64,000 nucleotides of DNA, from contig CANJPU010000025.1 of the NCBI GenBank assembly GCA_947476285.1, positions 1 through 64,000 of the forward strand, written 5' to 3'. Numbering within the stretch: the stretch's first letter is position 1; the number at the start of each line of letters is the position of its first letter. The DNA is from Comamonadaceae bacterium (GTDB lineage: Bacteria; Pseudomonadota; Gammaproteobacteria; Burkholderiales; Burkholderiaceae_C). The notes under the pieces were generated by a model that worked only from the letters and a program-made list of their open reading frames with translations, was not told the DNA's origin and made no database searches. The position numbers and the translations under genes are program-made. Positions 17,697 to 25,913 of this stretch are shown here, in pieces.

Positions 17697-18467
17697 ATGT
17701 TCAATCGCCTGCGTTCAGACATTCAGTGCATCCTCGACCGCGATCCTGCCGCGCGCAGCAAGTGGGAGGTGATCACCTGCTACCCCGGTTTGCATGCCGT
17801 GATGCTGCACCGGGTGGCGCACTGGCTCTGGACGCACGGGCTGAAGTGGATAGGCCGGTTCATCTCCATGATTTCGCGCTGGCTGACCGGCATTGAGATT
17901 CACCCCGGCGCCGTCATTGGCGAGCGCGTCTTCTTCGACCATGCCATGGGTGTCGTGGTGGGCGAAACCGCCGAGATTGGCGATGGCTGCACCATCTACC
18001 AGGGCGTGACACTGGGCGGCACCTCGCTCTACAAGGGCACCAAGCGCCACCCCACGCTGGGCAAGGATGTGGTGGTGAGTGCCGGCGCCAAGGTGCTGGG
18101 CGGCTTTCTGGTGGGTGATGGTGCCAAGATCGGCAGCAACGCAGTGGTGGTCAAGCCGGTGCCAGCGGGCGCCACGGCGGTAGGCATCCCCGCGCGCATC
18201 ATTCCGTCCAAAACCGGCGAGAGTGCCGACGTCACGACGTCAGCGAAGTTTGCCGCCTACGGCATCACGCAAGACGACGACCCGCTGATCCAGGCCATGA
18301 AAGGCCTGATCGATAACGCGTCATCGCAAGAGCATCAGATTGCCATGCTGTGGCAGGCAATTGAGAAGCTCTCGGTCACCGGAAAGAGCGGCGACTGCGT
18401 GCCCGACGACGCGGCTTTGAAAGAATGCTTCGAGGCCGAGAAGCTCAATCAGCTCGTCGGGAAATAG
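17697..18467 (+). CDS. cysE: Serine O-acetyltransferase CysE
   Basis: A 256-residue enzyme making O-acetylserine, the cysteine precursor. An N-terminal helical region (DPAARSKWEVITCYPG, residues 15-30) is followed by a left-handed parallel beta helix of hexapeptide repeats with GIEIHPGA, FDHAMGVVVGETAEIGD and YQGVTLGGTS. The start at 17697 (MFNRLRSDI) matches the family; longer readings run into the palindromic repeat. The tail after residue 185 is longer than in short plant-type SATs. The start has no obvious Shine-Dalgarno sequence, and the palindrome occupies the place of the upstream promoter region. Confidence 0.94.
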   Translation: MFNRLRSDIQCILDRDPAARSKWEVITCYPGLHAVMLHRVAHWLWTHGLKWIGRFISMISRWLTGIEIHPGAVIGERVFFDHAMGVVVGETAEIGDGCTIYQGVTLGGTSLYKGTKRHPTLGKDVVVSAGAKVLGGFLVGDGAKIGSNAVVVKPVPAGATAVGIPARIIPSKTGESADVTTSAKFAAYGITQDDDPLIQAMKGLIDNASSQEHQIAMLWQAIEKLSVTGKSGDCVPDDAALKECFEAEKLNQLVGK

Positions 18468-18476
18468 CGCGCGAGC

Positions 18477-19073
18477 TCAGCGTGCAGTGCGAATGGCCGT
18501 CTTGGGCCGAAACACCTTGCACACGCTGTCGTCGGCTTCCATGTAGGGCCCGCCGATCAGATCAATGCAGTACGGCACCGCCGCGAAGATTCCTGCGACA
18601 AGCTGCTTGCCTTCTGAATCCTTGAGGCCCTCCAGCGTCTCCTTGATGGATTTGGGCTGGCCTGGCAGGTTGATGATGAGGCACTTGCCGCGGATCACCG
18701 CGCATTGGCGCGACAAGATGGCGGTGGGCACGAAGTGCAGGCTGATCTGGCGCATCTGCTCGCCAAAGCCGGGCATTTCCCTGTCGGCCACGGCCAGCGT
18801 GGCCTCAGGCGTGACATCGCGTGGCGCAGGGCCAGTGCCGCCGGTGGTGACAACCAATGCGCAACCGGCATCCACCAGATCGACAAGGGCGGCGCTGATG
18901 GCCGGCTGTTCGTCGGGAATCAACCGGGGCTCAAAGGTGATCGGGTTCTTCAAGGCCCGTGACAGCCATTCTTTCAAGGCGGGCAGACCCTTGTCTTCGT
19001 ACACGCCCATGGACGCGCGGTCGCTGATGGACACGATGCCGATCTTGATGCTGTCAAGCTTGTCAGTGTTCAT
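18477..19073 (-). CDS. mogA: Molybdopterin adenylyltransferase MogA
   Basis: A 198-residue MogA/MoaB-fold protein with VVTTGGTGPAPRDVTPEAT near residues 68-86 and LPGQPKSIKE near 136-145, the binding loops for adenylylation of molybdopterin. Molybdenum cofactor is needed by the nitrate reductase NasA encoded in this window. The start at 19073 lies 11 bases inside the end of darP on the same strand, so the two are probably cotranscribed. An in-frame ATG further upstream lies in the darP coding region and is unlikely. Confidence 0.92.
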   Translation of the reverse strand: MNTDKLDSIKIGIVSISDRASMGVYEDKGLPALKEWLSRALKNPITFEPRLIPDEQPAISAALVDLVDAGCALVVTTGGTGPAPRDVTPEATLAVADREMPGFGEQMRQISLHFVPTAILSRQCAVIRGKCLIINLPGQPKSIKETLEGLKDSEGKQLVAGIFAAVPYCIDLIGGPYMEADDSVCKVFRPKTAIRTAR

Positions 19074-19716
19074 GGGTGCCTCGTGGCTGTTCGCTGGCAG
19101 AGTCGCCAGCATGGGTGCCGGACAAATGCTCACGCACCAACTGGAATATCTCGCGATAGGCACGCCCCTGACGTACGGCCACGCCTGCCGCGGCGTCAGG
19201 CACGATGTCCTTGCGCGCCTGGCGGATCAGTGCGCGCAGCTGCTGGGTGTCAGTGTGCGGGTGTTCGCGCAGCCAGATTTCGAGCGCGCCTTCTTCGGCG
19301 ACGAGCCGGTCGCGCCATTGCTCGGCCTGGTGCAGTGAAAGCGCCTCGCTGGCCGAGCCCTTTTGCTGAACCTCTAGCGCATCGCGCACGGCTTGCAGGG
19401 TCTCCTCATCCAGGCCGCGCATGAGCTTGCCGATCAACTGCATCTGGCGTCGCTTGCCCTCAAAGTTGGTGATGCGGCGAGCGGCGCTGATGGCATCTTG
19501 AAGCTTCTCGGACAGCGCAAGGCCTTCCATCAGGTCGGCCCGCAGTGTGAGCAGGGCCTCGCCGATTTTTTGCAGCTCGGTGCTTTCTCGTTTGAGCTCG
19601 GTTTTGCTGGCTTCGCTGGTGCCTTTTAACTCGGCCTTGAGTTCAAGATCGAGCTGGCTGCCTTCGGCAACGAATTGGCCGCGAACGAAATAGCCTTTTT
19701 TGGGTTTGCGTGACAT
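19063..19716 (-). CDS. darP: Ribosome-associated protein DarP (YjgA, DUF615)
   Basis: A 217-residue basic and acidic helical protein, with FEGKRRQMQLIGKLMR near residue 85-100 and DTQQLRALIRQARKD near 170-185, the two conserved blocks of the YjgA family. E. coli YjgA/DarP associates with the 50S subunit and helps its late assembly. The start at 19716 (MSRKPKKGY) is chosen; an ATG 15 bases upstream is possible. It diverges from pmbA across only 23 bases, the same pairing as in E. coli. Confidence 0.9.
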   Translation of the reverse strand: MSRKPKKGYFVRGQFVAEGSQLDLELKAELKGTSEASKTELKRESTELQKIGEALLTLRADLMEGLALSEKLQDAISAARRITNFEGKRRQMQLIGKLMRGLDEETLQAVRDALEVQQKGSASEALSLHQAEQWRDRLVAEEGALEIWLREHPHTDTQQLRALIRQARKDIVPDAAAGVAVRQGRAYREIFQLVREHLSGTHAGDSASEQPRGTHEH

Positions 19717-19739
19717 GAGGGCAGGTATCATAGCCGGCC

Positions 19740-21122
19740 ATGCAAAAAACCGATCCGAACGCCGCCAGCGGCTTTTCCTACAGCCGATCCACCTTTGAAG
19801 ATTTGGTGGACAAGGCGCTGGCCCATGCCAGCAAACTTGGCGCCACCGGCGCCGGCGCCGAGGCCTCGGAAGGCTGTGGCCTGAGCGTGTCTGTACGCAA
19901 AGGCGAGTTGGAAAACGTCGAACGCAATCGCGACAAATCGTTGGGCGTGACGGTGTATGTGGGGCAGCGGCGAGGCAACGCCAGCACGTCCGACTTTTCC
20001 ACCGCAGCCATCGAGCAGACCGTGCAGGCGGCCTATGACATAGCCCGTTTCACCGCGCAAGACCCGGTGGCTGGCCTGCCCGATGCGCAGGACATCGCCG
20101 GCGCCAATGAGCAACCTGATCTGGATTTGTTCCACCCCTGGGACATCAATAGCGAAGAGGCGGCGCGGCTGGCCTTGGCCTGCGAGGCCGCCGCCTTCGC
20201 CACCGACAAGCGCATCACCAACAGCGAAGGCGCGGGCGTCTCAGCCCAGCAAAGCCATTTTTTCAGCGCGCACACGCACGGCTTTCGCGGCGGCTATGCC
20301 AGCTCGCGGCACTCGCTCTCCGTCGCGCCGATTGCAGGCAAGGGCAACGGCATGCAGCGAGACGCCTGGTACAGCTCGATGCGCCATGCCTCTGAGTTGG
20401 CCGCGCCCGAGGCGGTAGGCCGCTACGCAGCGCAGCGCGCGCTCTCACGCCTGAAGTCACGCAAGATCAGCACGCGCGAATGCCCGGTTCTGTTTGAATC
20501 GCCGGTGGCGGCCGGCTTGCTGGGTGGCTTTGTGCAAGCCGTCAGCGGCGGCGCACTGTATCGCAAGAGTACGTTTCTGCTTGACTCGCTGGGAAAGAAA
20601 GTGTTTCCCAAGCATGTGGATTTGCTGGAAGACCCGCATGTGCTGCGCGGCAAGGGCAGCAGTGCCTTTGATGAAGAGGGTGTGCGCACCACAGCGCGCA
20701 AGGTGGTGAACGCGGGCCGGGTGCAGGGGTATTTCCTGAGCACCTATTCCGCCCGCAAGCTGGGCATGAAGACCACTGGCAATGCGGGCGGCTCGCACAA
20801 CCTCACGCTCACCTCACGCCTGACGCAGCCCGGCGACGATCTGCCGGCCATGCTGCGCAAGCTGGGTACCGGCCTGTTCGTCATCGAACTCATGGGCCAG
20901 GGCGTGAACTACGTCACCGGCGATTATTCGCGCGGTGCCAGCGGCTTCTGGGTGGAAAACGGGGAGATCGCATACCCCGTGCAGGAGATCACCATCGCTG
21001 GCAACCTCAAGCATATGCTTGCCGGCATGGAGGCCATCGGCGCGGACACCTACAACTACGGGGCCAAGACGGTAGGGTCCATTCTGATCAACAAGATGAA
21101 GGTGGCGGGGTCTTCCGCGTAG
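19740..21122 (+). CDS. pmbA: Metalloprotease PmbA (TldE)
   Basis: A 460-residue TldD/TldE-family protein. Visible blocks are SRSTFEDLVDKAL near the start, SSRHSLSVAPIAGKGNGMQRD near 180-205, a GKGSSAFDEEGV segment near 300 and a glycine-rich C-terminal part with NYVTGDYSRGASGFWVENG. TldD/TldE form a protease that matures peptides such as microcin B17 and degrades CcdA; TldE itself lacks the zinc-binding HExxxH, and none is seen here. tldD is not in this window. Confidence 0.93.
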   Translation: MQKTDPNAASGFSYSRSTFEDLVDKALAHASKLGATGAGAEASEGCGLSVSVRKGELENVERNRDKSLGVTVYVGQRRGNASTSDFSTAAIEQTVQAAYDIARFTAQDPVAGLPDAQDIAGANEQPDLDLFHPWDINSEEAARLALACEAAAFATDKRITNSEGAGVSAQQSHFFSAHTHGFRGGYASSRHSLSVAPIAGKGNGMQRDAWYSSMRHASELAAPEAVGRYAAQRALSRLKSRKISTRECPVLFESPVAAGLLGGFVQAVSGGALYRKSTFLLDSLGKKVFPKHVDLLEDPHVLRGKGSSAFDEEGVRTTARKVVNAGRVQGYFLSTYSARKLGMKTTGNAGGSHNLTLTSRLTQPGDDLPAMLRKLGTGLFVIELMGQGVNYVTGDYSRGASGFWVENGEIAYPVQEITIAGNLKHMLAGMEAIGADTYNYGAKTVGSILINKMKVAGSSA

Positions 21123-21146
21123 GGTGGGCAGCGCGTTGGCCACCCT
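21121..21146. terminator. Hairpin between convergent pmbA and yqeY genes
   Basis: AGGGTGG at 21121-21127 pairs perfectly with CCACCCT at 21140-21146 around a 12-base loop in the 44-base gap between convergent genes. There is no T run on either side, so a terminator role is inferred only from position. Confidence 0.35.
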
Positions 21147-21166
21147 GCGGCCGCAAACGGTGGGGG

Positions 21167-21616
21167 CTACCCTCCAGCCAGCGCCGCCTTGACAGCGGCA
21201 GATACTTGGCCCATGTCGGCCTTGCCGGCGAGCTTGGCCTTGACTGCGCCCATCACCTTGCCCATGTCGCCAGGGCCCTTGGCGCCCAGTTGTGCAACGA
21301 TGGCGTTCACCTCTGCGGTGACCTCCTGGGCTGACAGGCGCGCGGGCAGATAAGCCTGCAGCACCACGACTTCAGCTTTTTCCTTGTCGGCCAGGTCTTG
21401 CCTTGCAGCTTTCTCGAAAGCTTCGATGCTGTCCTTGCGTTGCTTGAGCATTTTGTCGACGATGGCAATGACGGCCAGGTCATCGAGTTCGATGCGCTCG
21501 TCCACTTCCTTTTGCTTCATGGCCGCCGTCAGCAGGCGAATCGTGCCCAGGCGCTCGCTGTCCTTGGCGCGCATGGCGGCTTTCATGTCCTCGGTGATGC
21601 GTTCTTTCAGGCTCAT
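21167..21616 (-). CDS. GatB/YqeY domain-containing protein
   Basis: A 149-residue protein made of a single YqeY domain: MSLKERITEDMKAAMRAKD at the start, IRLLTAAMKQKEVDER near 26-41 and a C-terminal GPGDMGKVMGAVK block that in GatB contacts tRNA. It lies downstream of rpsU on the same strand, an arrangement widely seen in proteobacteria (rpsU-yqeY-dnaG). The exact molecular role is not established; tRNA-dependent amidotransferase-like binding is inferred from the domain. Confidence 0.9.
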   Translation of the reverse strand: MSLKERITEDMKAAMRAKDSERLGTIRLLTAAMKQKEVDERIELDDLAVIAIVDKMLKQRKDSIEAFEKAARQDLADKEKAEVVVLQAYLPARLSAQEVTAEVNAIVAQLGAKGPGDMGKVMGAVKAKLAGKADMGQVSAAVKAALAGG

Positions 21617-21663
21617 GGTGTCCTCGTCGGTCAGGGTCGGTCAGGGTCGATTTCGCAAACAAG

Positions 21664-21696
21664 AAAGCCCGCTTGAGCGTCCCCAAGGCGGGCTTT
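21664..21696 (-). terminator. Intrinsic terminator-like hairpin after rpsU
   Basis: Read on the minus strand, AAAGCCCGCCTT pairs with AAGCGGGCTTT (one mismatch or bulge) across a 10-base loop, and a T-rich stretch (CTTTCTTGTTT) follows. It lies between the rpsU stop and the YqeY-like gene and would lower downstream expression relative to S21. Confidence 0.65.
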
Positions 21697-21764
21697 GGAG
21701 CAGCCCCGCATGGGGCCGCCGCCGGCATGAAGCAACAAGCCCAGAGGGCTTGCCGTGCCAAAGC

Positions 21765-21977
21765 TCAGTAAAGCTTCTTTGGAAGCTGCATGCTGCGCAC
21801 GCGCTTGTAATGGCGCTTGACTGCAGCGGCCTTCTTGCGTTTGCGCTCGGCGGTGGGCTTTTCGTAGAACTCGCGGGCGCGAAGGTCGGTAAGCAGGCCC
21901 AGCTTTTCAATTGTGCGCTTGAAGCGGCGCAAGGCCACGTCAAAGGGTTCGTTTTCTTTTACACGGATCGTCGTCAT
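21765..21977 (-). CDS. rpsU: 30S ribosomal protein S21
   Basis: A 70-residue strongly basic protein, with [25 protein letters not shown] N-terminus, a REFYEKP segment near residue 40 and a Lys/Arg-rich tail, all typical of bS21, which binds near the anti-Shine-Dalgarno region of the 30S subunit. A promoter match lies about 125 bases upstream (22103-22130) and a hairpin terminator downstream, so it may be a short transcription unit with partial read-through to the YqeY-like gene. Confidence 0.97.
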
Positions 21978-22102
21978 TAGCTAATGGATTCCAGAATGTG
22001 CAGTCAGAGGGTGGCCGGGAAGATCGGGCCCGAACGCCGTGTCTGCGGGGTTCCCCAACTTAAGGTGATCAGGCCGTTGAGGGTTTGCCAGCAAAGCCGC
22101 AG

Positions 22103-22130
22103 ATTATAGCCCCCCGGCGGCGCAGGACAA
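22103..22130 (-). promoter_or_regulatory. Sigma-70-type promoter for rpsU
   Basis: On the minus strand TTGTCC (-35, 4 of 6 consensus bases) is followed after 16 bases by a perfect TATAAT (-10, complement of 22103-22108), with a GC-rich spacer. The predicted start near 22096 gives a leader of about 120 bases before rpsU. Confidence 0.65.
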
Positions 22131-22160
22131 GGATTAACCAAGCTTGGATTAACCAAGCTT
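22131..22160. repeat. Perfect 15-bp tandem duplication at a gene's stop codon
   Basis: GGATTAACCAAGCTT occurs twice head to tail. Each copy, read on the minus strand, contains AAGCTTGGT followed by TAA, so the last codons and stop of the glycosyltransferase gene are duplicated, leaving a second stop 15 bases downstream. Confidence 0.95.
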
Positions 22161-22853
22161 GTGCTCATCTGGCGCATCAATACCCTGGCGCGCTCTGGCG
22201 TACGCAGCCCACCATTTGTCGGCCATGGACGAGTCGGCGTATTCGCTGAAACACGGTGTGCCTAGGGTGTAATGAACGAGTTTGGCTTGGTCGGAGGGCT
22301 CGTATTCAATGGCCAGCCAGTTCCAGGCCGCAGGCAAACTGCCGATCTGCGAATCGTCCAGCCATGAGAATCGGTGCAGGTAGGCGCCAGTGCCGTTTTC
22401 AATGAACTCAGGGGTGAGAGCCCGGTTGGCAGGGTGGCCGCAGTTCCAGAGAATCAGGCTTGACCAGTTTTTTCTGGGGTAGTTTTCGTTTTTGTTGCCA
22501 AGGTACTTCACTGCCGCCTTGGTTTGGTAATCGTGCTGGACCACCATCACCGCCTTGGTCTCGTCCCGCAATTCCCACAGTTGCGCGATGTCGGCCAGAC
22601 AGACCATGTCGCCGTCGGCATAGATGGCCCAGCCACTGTAGCCGGTCAGATAAGGCGTGAGGAACCTCGAATAGATGAATTGATTGCTGCCGTCAGAATG
22701 GGTCTCGGTGTACCCGCGCAGCAAGCTTGTCGCCAGGGGTATGAAGCGAACCGGGCGGGAGCATTGGTCAATCACGCTTTGGCAAAAGGTGTGATACGCA
22801 ACCGATTCGCGCTGATCGAAGCCAACGGCAAGGGTGATCATGTCAGTGGGCAT
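22149..22853 (-). CDS. GT8-like glycosyltransferase (DxD-type)
   Basis: A 234-residue protein with a GT-A nucleotide-sugar fold: an N-terminal ITLAVGFDQRES strand-loop, YSRFLTPYLTGY near residue 63-74 and the metal-binding YADGDMV (D-x-D) near 78-84. Later WNCGHPANR and WNWLAIEY resemble GT8 enzymes of LPS assembly. No signal peptide or membrane segment is visible. It is a lone gene with no sugar-pathway neighbours; the acceptor is unknown. An ATG 12 bases downstream (MITLAVG) is an alternative start. The 3' end carries the 15-bp tandem duplication. Confidence 0.75.
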   Translation of the reverse strand: MPTDMITLAVGFDQRESVAYHTFCQSVIDQCSRPVRFIPLATSLLRGYTETHSDGSNQFIYSRFLTPYLTGYSGWAIYADGDMVCLADIAQLWELRDETKAVMVVQHDYQTKAAVKYLGNKNENYPRKNWSSLILWNCGHPANRALTPEFIENGTGAYLHRFSWLDDSQIGSLPAAWNWLAIEYEPSDQAKLVHYTLGTPCFSEYADSSMADKWWAAYARARQGIDAPDEHKLG

Positions 22854-22905
22854 ATGCGCTCTGGCGTCGGCGCAGCTTCCAGGATGCAGCCATTTGGGTT
22901 AAAGG

Positions 22906-24129
22906 TTACTGATGAGTGATTCTACGGCCAGCCAGTGCCTGCGCACAGGCGTGGCCGCTGGCCCAGGCCCATTGAAAGTTGTAGCCGCCCAGCCAGCCGG
23001 TCACATCCACCACCTCGCCGATGAAATACAGGCCGCTTTGGCGTGATTCCATGGTTTGCGATGACAACTCGCGCGTGTCCACGCCGCCAGCGGTGACTTC
23101 GGCCTTGCGCATGCCTTCGGTGCCCGAAGGATGAAGCTCCCAGCGTGACAGGCGCAGGGCCAGCGCGGCCAAGGCTTTGTCAGTGGTTTCGTTGATGGGG
23201 CGCTGCCAGGCGGCATCCTGCCTGACCCATGCGTCGGCCAGGCGCGAGGGTACGAAAGCGGCCAGTTCGTTGGCGATGAGCTTGCGCGAGACAGCCTTGG
23301 CCTGGCGCAGTTGCTCGTACAGATTCACACCCGGCGCCAGATCGATCACGATGGCCTGGCCCGGTCGCCAATAGCTGGAGATCTGCAGCACGGCGGGGCC
23401 GCTCAGGCCCTTGTGTGTGAAGAGCAGGTCTTCGTGGAACACGATTTTGTTTTTCTTCTCGCCAGTGTCGATTGCCACCGGCAGCGACAGGCCGGCCAGT
23501 TGCGAATATGGCGCCCAACTTTCGCCCTCGAATGTCAAGGGAACCAGGGCTGCGCGCGGGTCCACGATGCGAAGGCCAAACTGGCGGGCCATTCGGTAGC
23601 CAAAATCAGTGGCGCCGATCTTGGGGATCGACAAGCCGCCAGTGGCAATCACCACAGCGCCTGCCTTGACTTCACCACGGTCGGTCTCCAGCGTGTACGC
23701 GCCGTTCATTGCATGCACCGCGCGCACCGCGCAGGGCTGCCACCGGGTGACGTGACCGGCCTCGCACTCGGCCAGCAGCATGCGGATGAAATCCTCCGAC
23801 GAGCGGTCGCCAAAGAGTTGGCTCTTGTGCTTCTCATGGAAGGGGATGCCGTGGCGCTGCACCAGGGCGATGAAATCCTGCGGCGTGTAGCGCGACAGGG
23901 CCGAGCGGCAAAAATTTGGGTTCTCACCAAGAAAGTGCTTTTGCGGGGCACGCGGGTCAAGCTCGCGGTTGGTGAAGTTGCAGCGCCCACCGCCTGCGAT
24001 GCGCACTTTCTCGGCGACCTTTTCGCTGTGATCGATCAGCAGCACGCGCAGGCCGAGTTGGCCCGCGACACCGGCGCAGAAAAGACCTGCGGCACCGGCA
24101 CCGATGATGGTCACGTCAAAGGAATGCAT
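22906..24129 (-). CDS. HI0933/YhiN-family FAD-dependent oxidoreductase
   Basis: A 407-residue flavoprotein. The dinucleotide-binding GAGAAGLFCA is at residues 8-17 and the family mark AGGGRCNFTN near 43-52; IATGGLSIPKIGATDFG near 160 and the C-terminal GWLGGYNFQWAWASGHACA, which closes the FAD site, complete the fold. The start at 24129 puts the Rossmann strand at the N-terminus; an upstream ATG adds ten non-conserved residues. The physiological reaction of this family is unknown. It is not clearly part of the nitrate cluster, from which it is separated by 48 bases. Confidence 0.9.
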   Translation of the reverse strand: MHSFDVTIIGAGAAGLFCAGVAGQLGLRVLLIDHSEKVAEKVRIAGGGRCNFTNRELDPRAPQKHFLGENPNFCRSALSRYTPQDFIALVQRHGIPFHEKHKSQLFGDRSSEDFIRMLLAECEAGHVTRWQPCAVRAVHAMNGAYTLETDRGEVKAGAVVIATGGLSIPKIGATDFGYRMARQFGLRIVDPRAALVPLTFEGESWAPYSQLAGLSLPVAIDTGEKKNKIVFHEDLLFTHKGLSGPAVLQISSYWRPGQAIVIDLAPGVNLYEQLRQAKAVSRKLIANELAAFVPSRLADAWVRQDAAWQRPINETTDKALAALALRLSRWELHPSGTEGMRKAEVTAGGVDTRELSSQTMESRQSGLYFIGEVVDVTGWLGGYNFQWAWASGHACAQALAGRRITHQ

Positions 24130-24177
24130 GGGCGCCGAGTTTAGGGCCTGGCAACCCAAGGGGCTGTGACGGGCCCC

Positions 24178-24945
24178 TCAAGCCAAGCGAAACTGCGCCT
24201 GCGCCTGGCTGGCCGCCGCAACGCCGCGTATCACGTCGCCCACCACAATCACCGAAGGGCTGGTGAGTTGTTCGCTGGCAATGGTGGCCTGCAGTGCGCC
24301 CAGGGTGGTGACAGCATGTCGTTGATCGGGCAGGCTGGCGTGCTGCACGATCGCCACCGGTGTGGATGCAGGCAGCGCGGTGAGCAACTCGGCCTGAATG
24401 CGCGCCGCGCTGGACACGCCCATGTAGATGACCAGGGTGAGCCTTGCATCGCGCGCCGCAGTGGCCAGTGCCCGCCAGTCGGCTCCCTGTGAGTCCGGCC
24501 GCGCGTGGCCGGTGACGAAGACCACCCCGTGCGCATGCTCGCGGTGCGTCAGCGGCACTCCCAGTGATGTCACAGCCGCCAGGCCCGAGGTGATGCCGTT
24601 GACCACCTGCACCTGCACGCCGGCCTGCTGCAAATGCTCGACCTCTTCACCGCCACGGCCGAAGATGAAAGGGTCACCGCCCTTCAAGCGCACCACGTTC
24701 TCGCCTTCGCGCGCAGCCATGACCATCAGCTTTTCGATGAAGGCCTGGGGTGTGCTCTTGCAGCCGCCGCGCTTGCCCACGTGGATGACGCGTGCGCCGG
24801 GCGAGGCGAGCTTGACAATCTCCGGGTTGACCAGATCGTCCACCAGCAGCACCGTTGCGGCCTGCAAGGCCTTGACGGCTTTGACGGTGAGCAATTCAGG
24901 GTCGCCCGGACCGGCGCCAACGAGAGTAACTTTTCCAGCATTCAT
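24178..24945 (-). CDS. cobA: Uroporphyrinogen-III C-methyltransferase CobA (SUMT)
   Basis: A 255-residue SAM-dependent enzyme converting uroporphyrinogen III to precorrin-2, the precursor of siroheme. Motifs: VGAGPGDPELLTVKAVKAL at residues 7-25, RLKGGDPFIFGRGGEEVE near 84-102 and GVVFVTGHARPD near 133. It is the last gene of the nitrate cluster and overlaps ybiB by four bases. The link to siroheme-containing NirB is direct. The oxidase/chelatase steps (CysG N-terminal part) are not fused here and must be supplied elsewhere. Confidence 0.95.
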   Translation of the reverse strand: MNAGKVTLVGAGPGDPELLTVKAVKALQAATVLLVDDLVNPEIVKLASPGARVIHVGKRGGCKSTPQAFIEKLMVMAAREGENVVRLKGGDPFIFGRGGEEVEHLQQAGVQVQVVNGITSGLAAVTSLGVPLTHREHAHGVVFVTGHARPDSQGADWRALATAARDARLTLVIYMGVSSAARIQAELLTALPASTPVAIVQHASLPDQRHAVTTLGALQATIASEQLTSPSVIVVGDVIRGVAAASQAQAQFRLA

Positions 24946-25847
24946 AGTGAATCTGATAGACGCAAGATGTGTTCCACCTGCAAGGCCATGGACGCGGGCA
25001 CGGGTTTGGTGCCGGCCAGCACAGTCTGAATATAGGCCGCCGTGCTGTGTGCGTCGATGTCCTTAGGCAGGTCGGGCAGATCGGTCAGGGTGCCGCGCTG
25101 GCCGGTTTCCAACTGAACTCGCTGGCCGCGAATGAAACCATTCATTTGCGGCAGGCGCCGCGCGTCGGCGACCACTTCGCCTTCGGTGCCGCGCAGCAGC
25201 AAGGCAGTGGAGCCCATCAGCTCGAACACCTGCGCCATAGCCACCGCGTACTCCGGGTGGGTGTAGCTGCTGACGATCACGGCCGGCCCATCGCAAGGGT
25301 TCATCAGCTTGACCAAGCTGTGGCTGGAATTGCGCAAGCCCACCACGCGGCGCACATCGAGCAGGCGCTTCAGGCCGGGGCACAGCAGCTCGGTGGGTGC
25401 ATAGGCCACTTCGCCCGCGTCAACCGCGCGAATGGCGGCCAGTGCATGAATGCCCAGCGCCGCCAGCACATCGGAGACGAACACCCGGCTCGATTCCGTG
25501 GCCGTGCCGTGTATCAGCACCGGCACCCCGCGTCTGGCCAGCAACAAGGCCAGCAGCGGCGTCAGCACCGGCAGCTTGCGCGCGCCGTTGTAGCTGGGCA
25601 GCACCACCAACGGCTTGGCGCCCGCAGGCACGCGCTGTAGCCGCACGTGGGTGGCATCGAGAAAACCGGCCATCTCCTGCGCCGTTTCGCCCTTGATGCG
25701 CATGGCCAGGCAAAACGCACCCACTTCCAGATCGGTCACCGCGCCATCGAGTACCTGGCCAAACAGGTCAGCCGCCTGCTCGCGCGTGAGCGAGCGCGCG
25801 CCCTGCTTGCCGCGGCCGATTTCCTTGATGTAGTGGCTGATGCCCAT
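24942..25847 (-). CDS. ybiB: YbiB (TrpD2) family DNA-binding protein
   Basis: A 301-residue relative of anthranilate phosphoribosyltransferase. The start at 25847 gives MGISHYIKEIGRGKQGAR, which matches the E. coli YbiB N-terminus (YRKIIKEIGRGK); an ATG at 25907 would add 20 residues. Further blocks are LRIKGETAQEMAGF near 50 and LPSYNGARKLPVLTPLLA near 82-99. E. coli YbiB is reported to bind DNA without sequence specificity rather than act in tryptophan synthesis. Here it lies inside the nitrate cluster between nasA and cobA and overlaps cobA by four bases, so it is probably cotranscribed. Confidence 0.88.
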   Translation of the reverse strand: MGISHYIKEIGRGKQGARSLTREQAADLFGQVLDGAVTDLEVGAFCLAMRIKGETAQEMAGFLDATHVRLQRVPAGAKPLVVLPSYNGARKLPVLTPLLALLLARRGVPVLIHGTATESSRVFVSDVLAALGIHALAAIRAVDAGEVAYAPTELLCPGLKRLLDVRRVVGLRNSSHSLVKLMNPCDGPAVIVSSYTHPEYAVAMAQVFELMGSTALLLRGTEGEVVADARRLPQMNGFIRGQRVQLETGQRGTLTDLPDLPKDIDAHSTAAYIQTVLAGTKPVPASMALQVEHILRLSDSL

Positions 25848-25913
25848 GGCCTGGATTGTCTCTGAAGCTTCATGACTCAAGGCTATTTGGCGAATGAGCG
25901 CTTGCAAAAAGGG

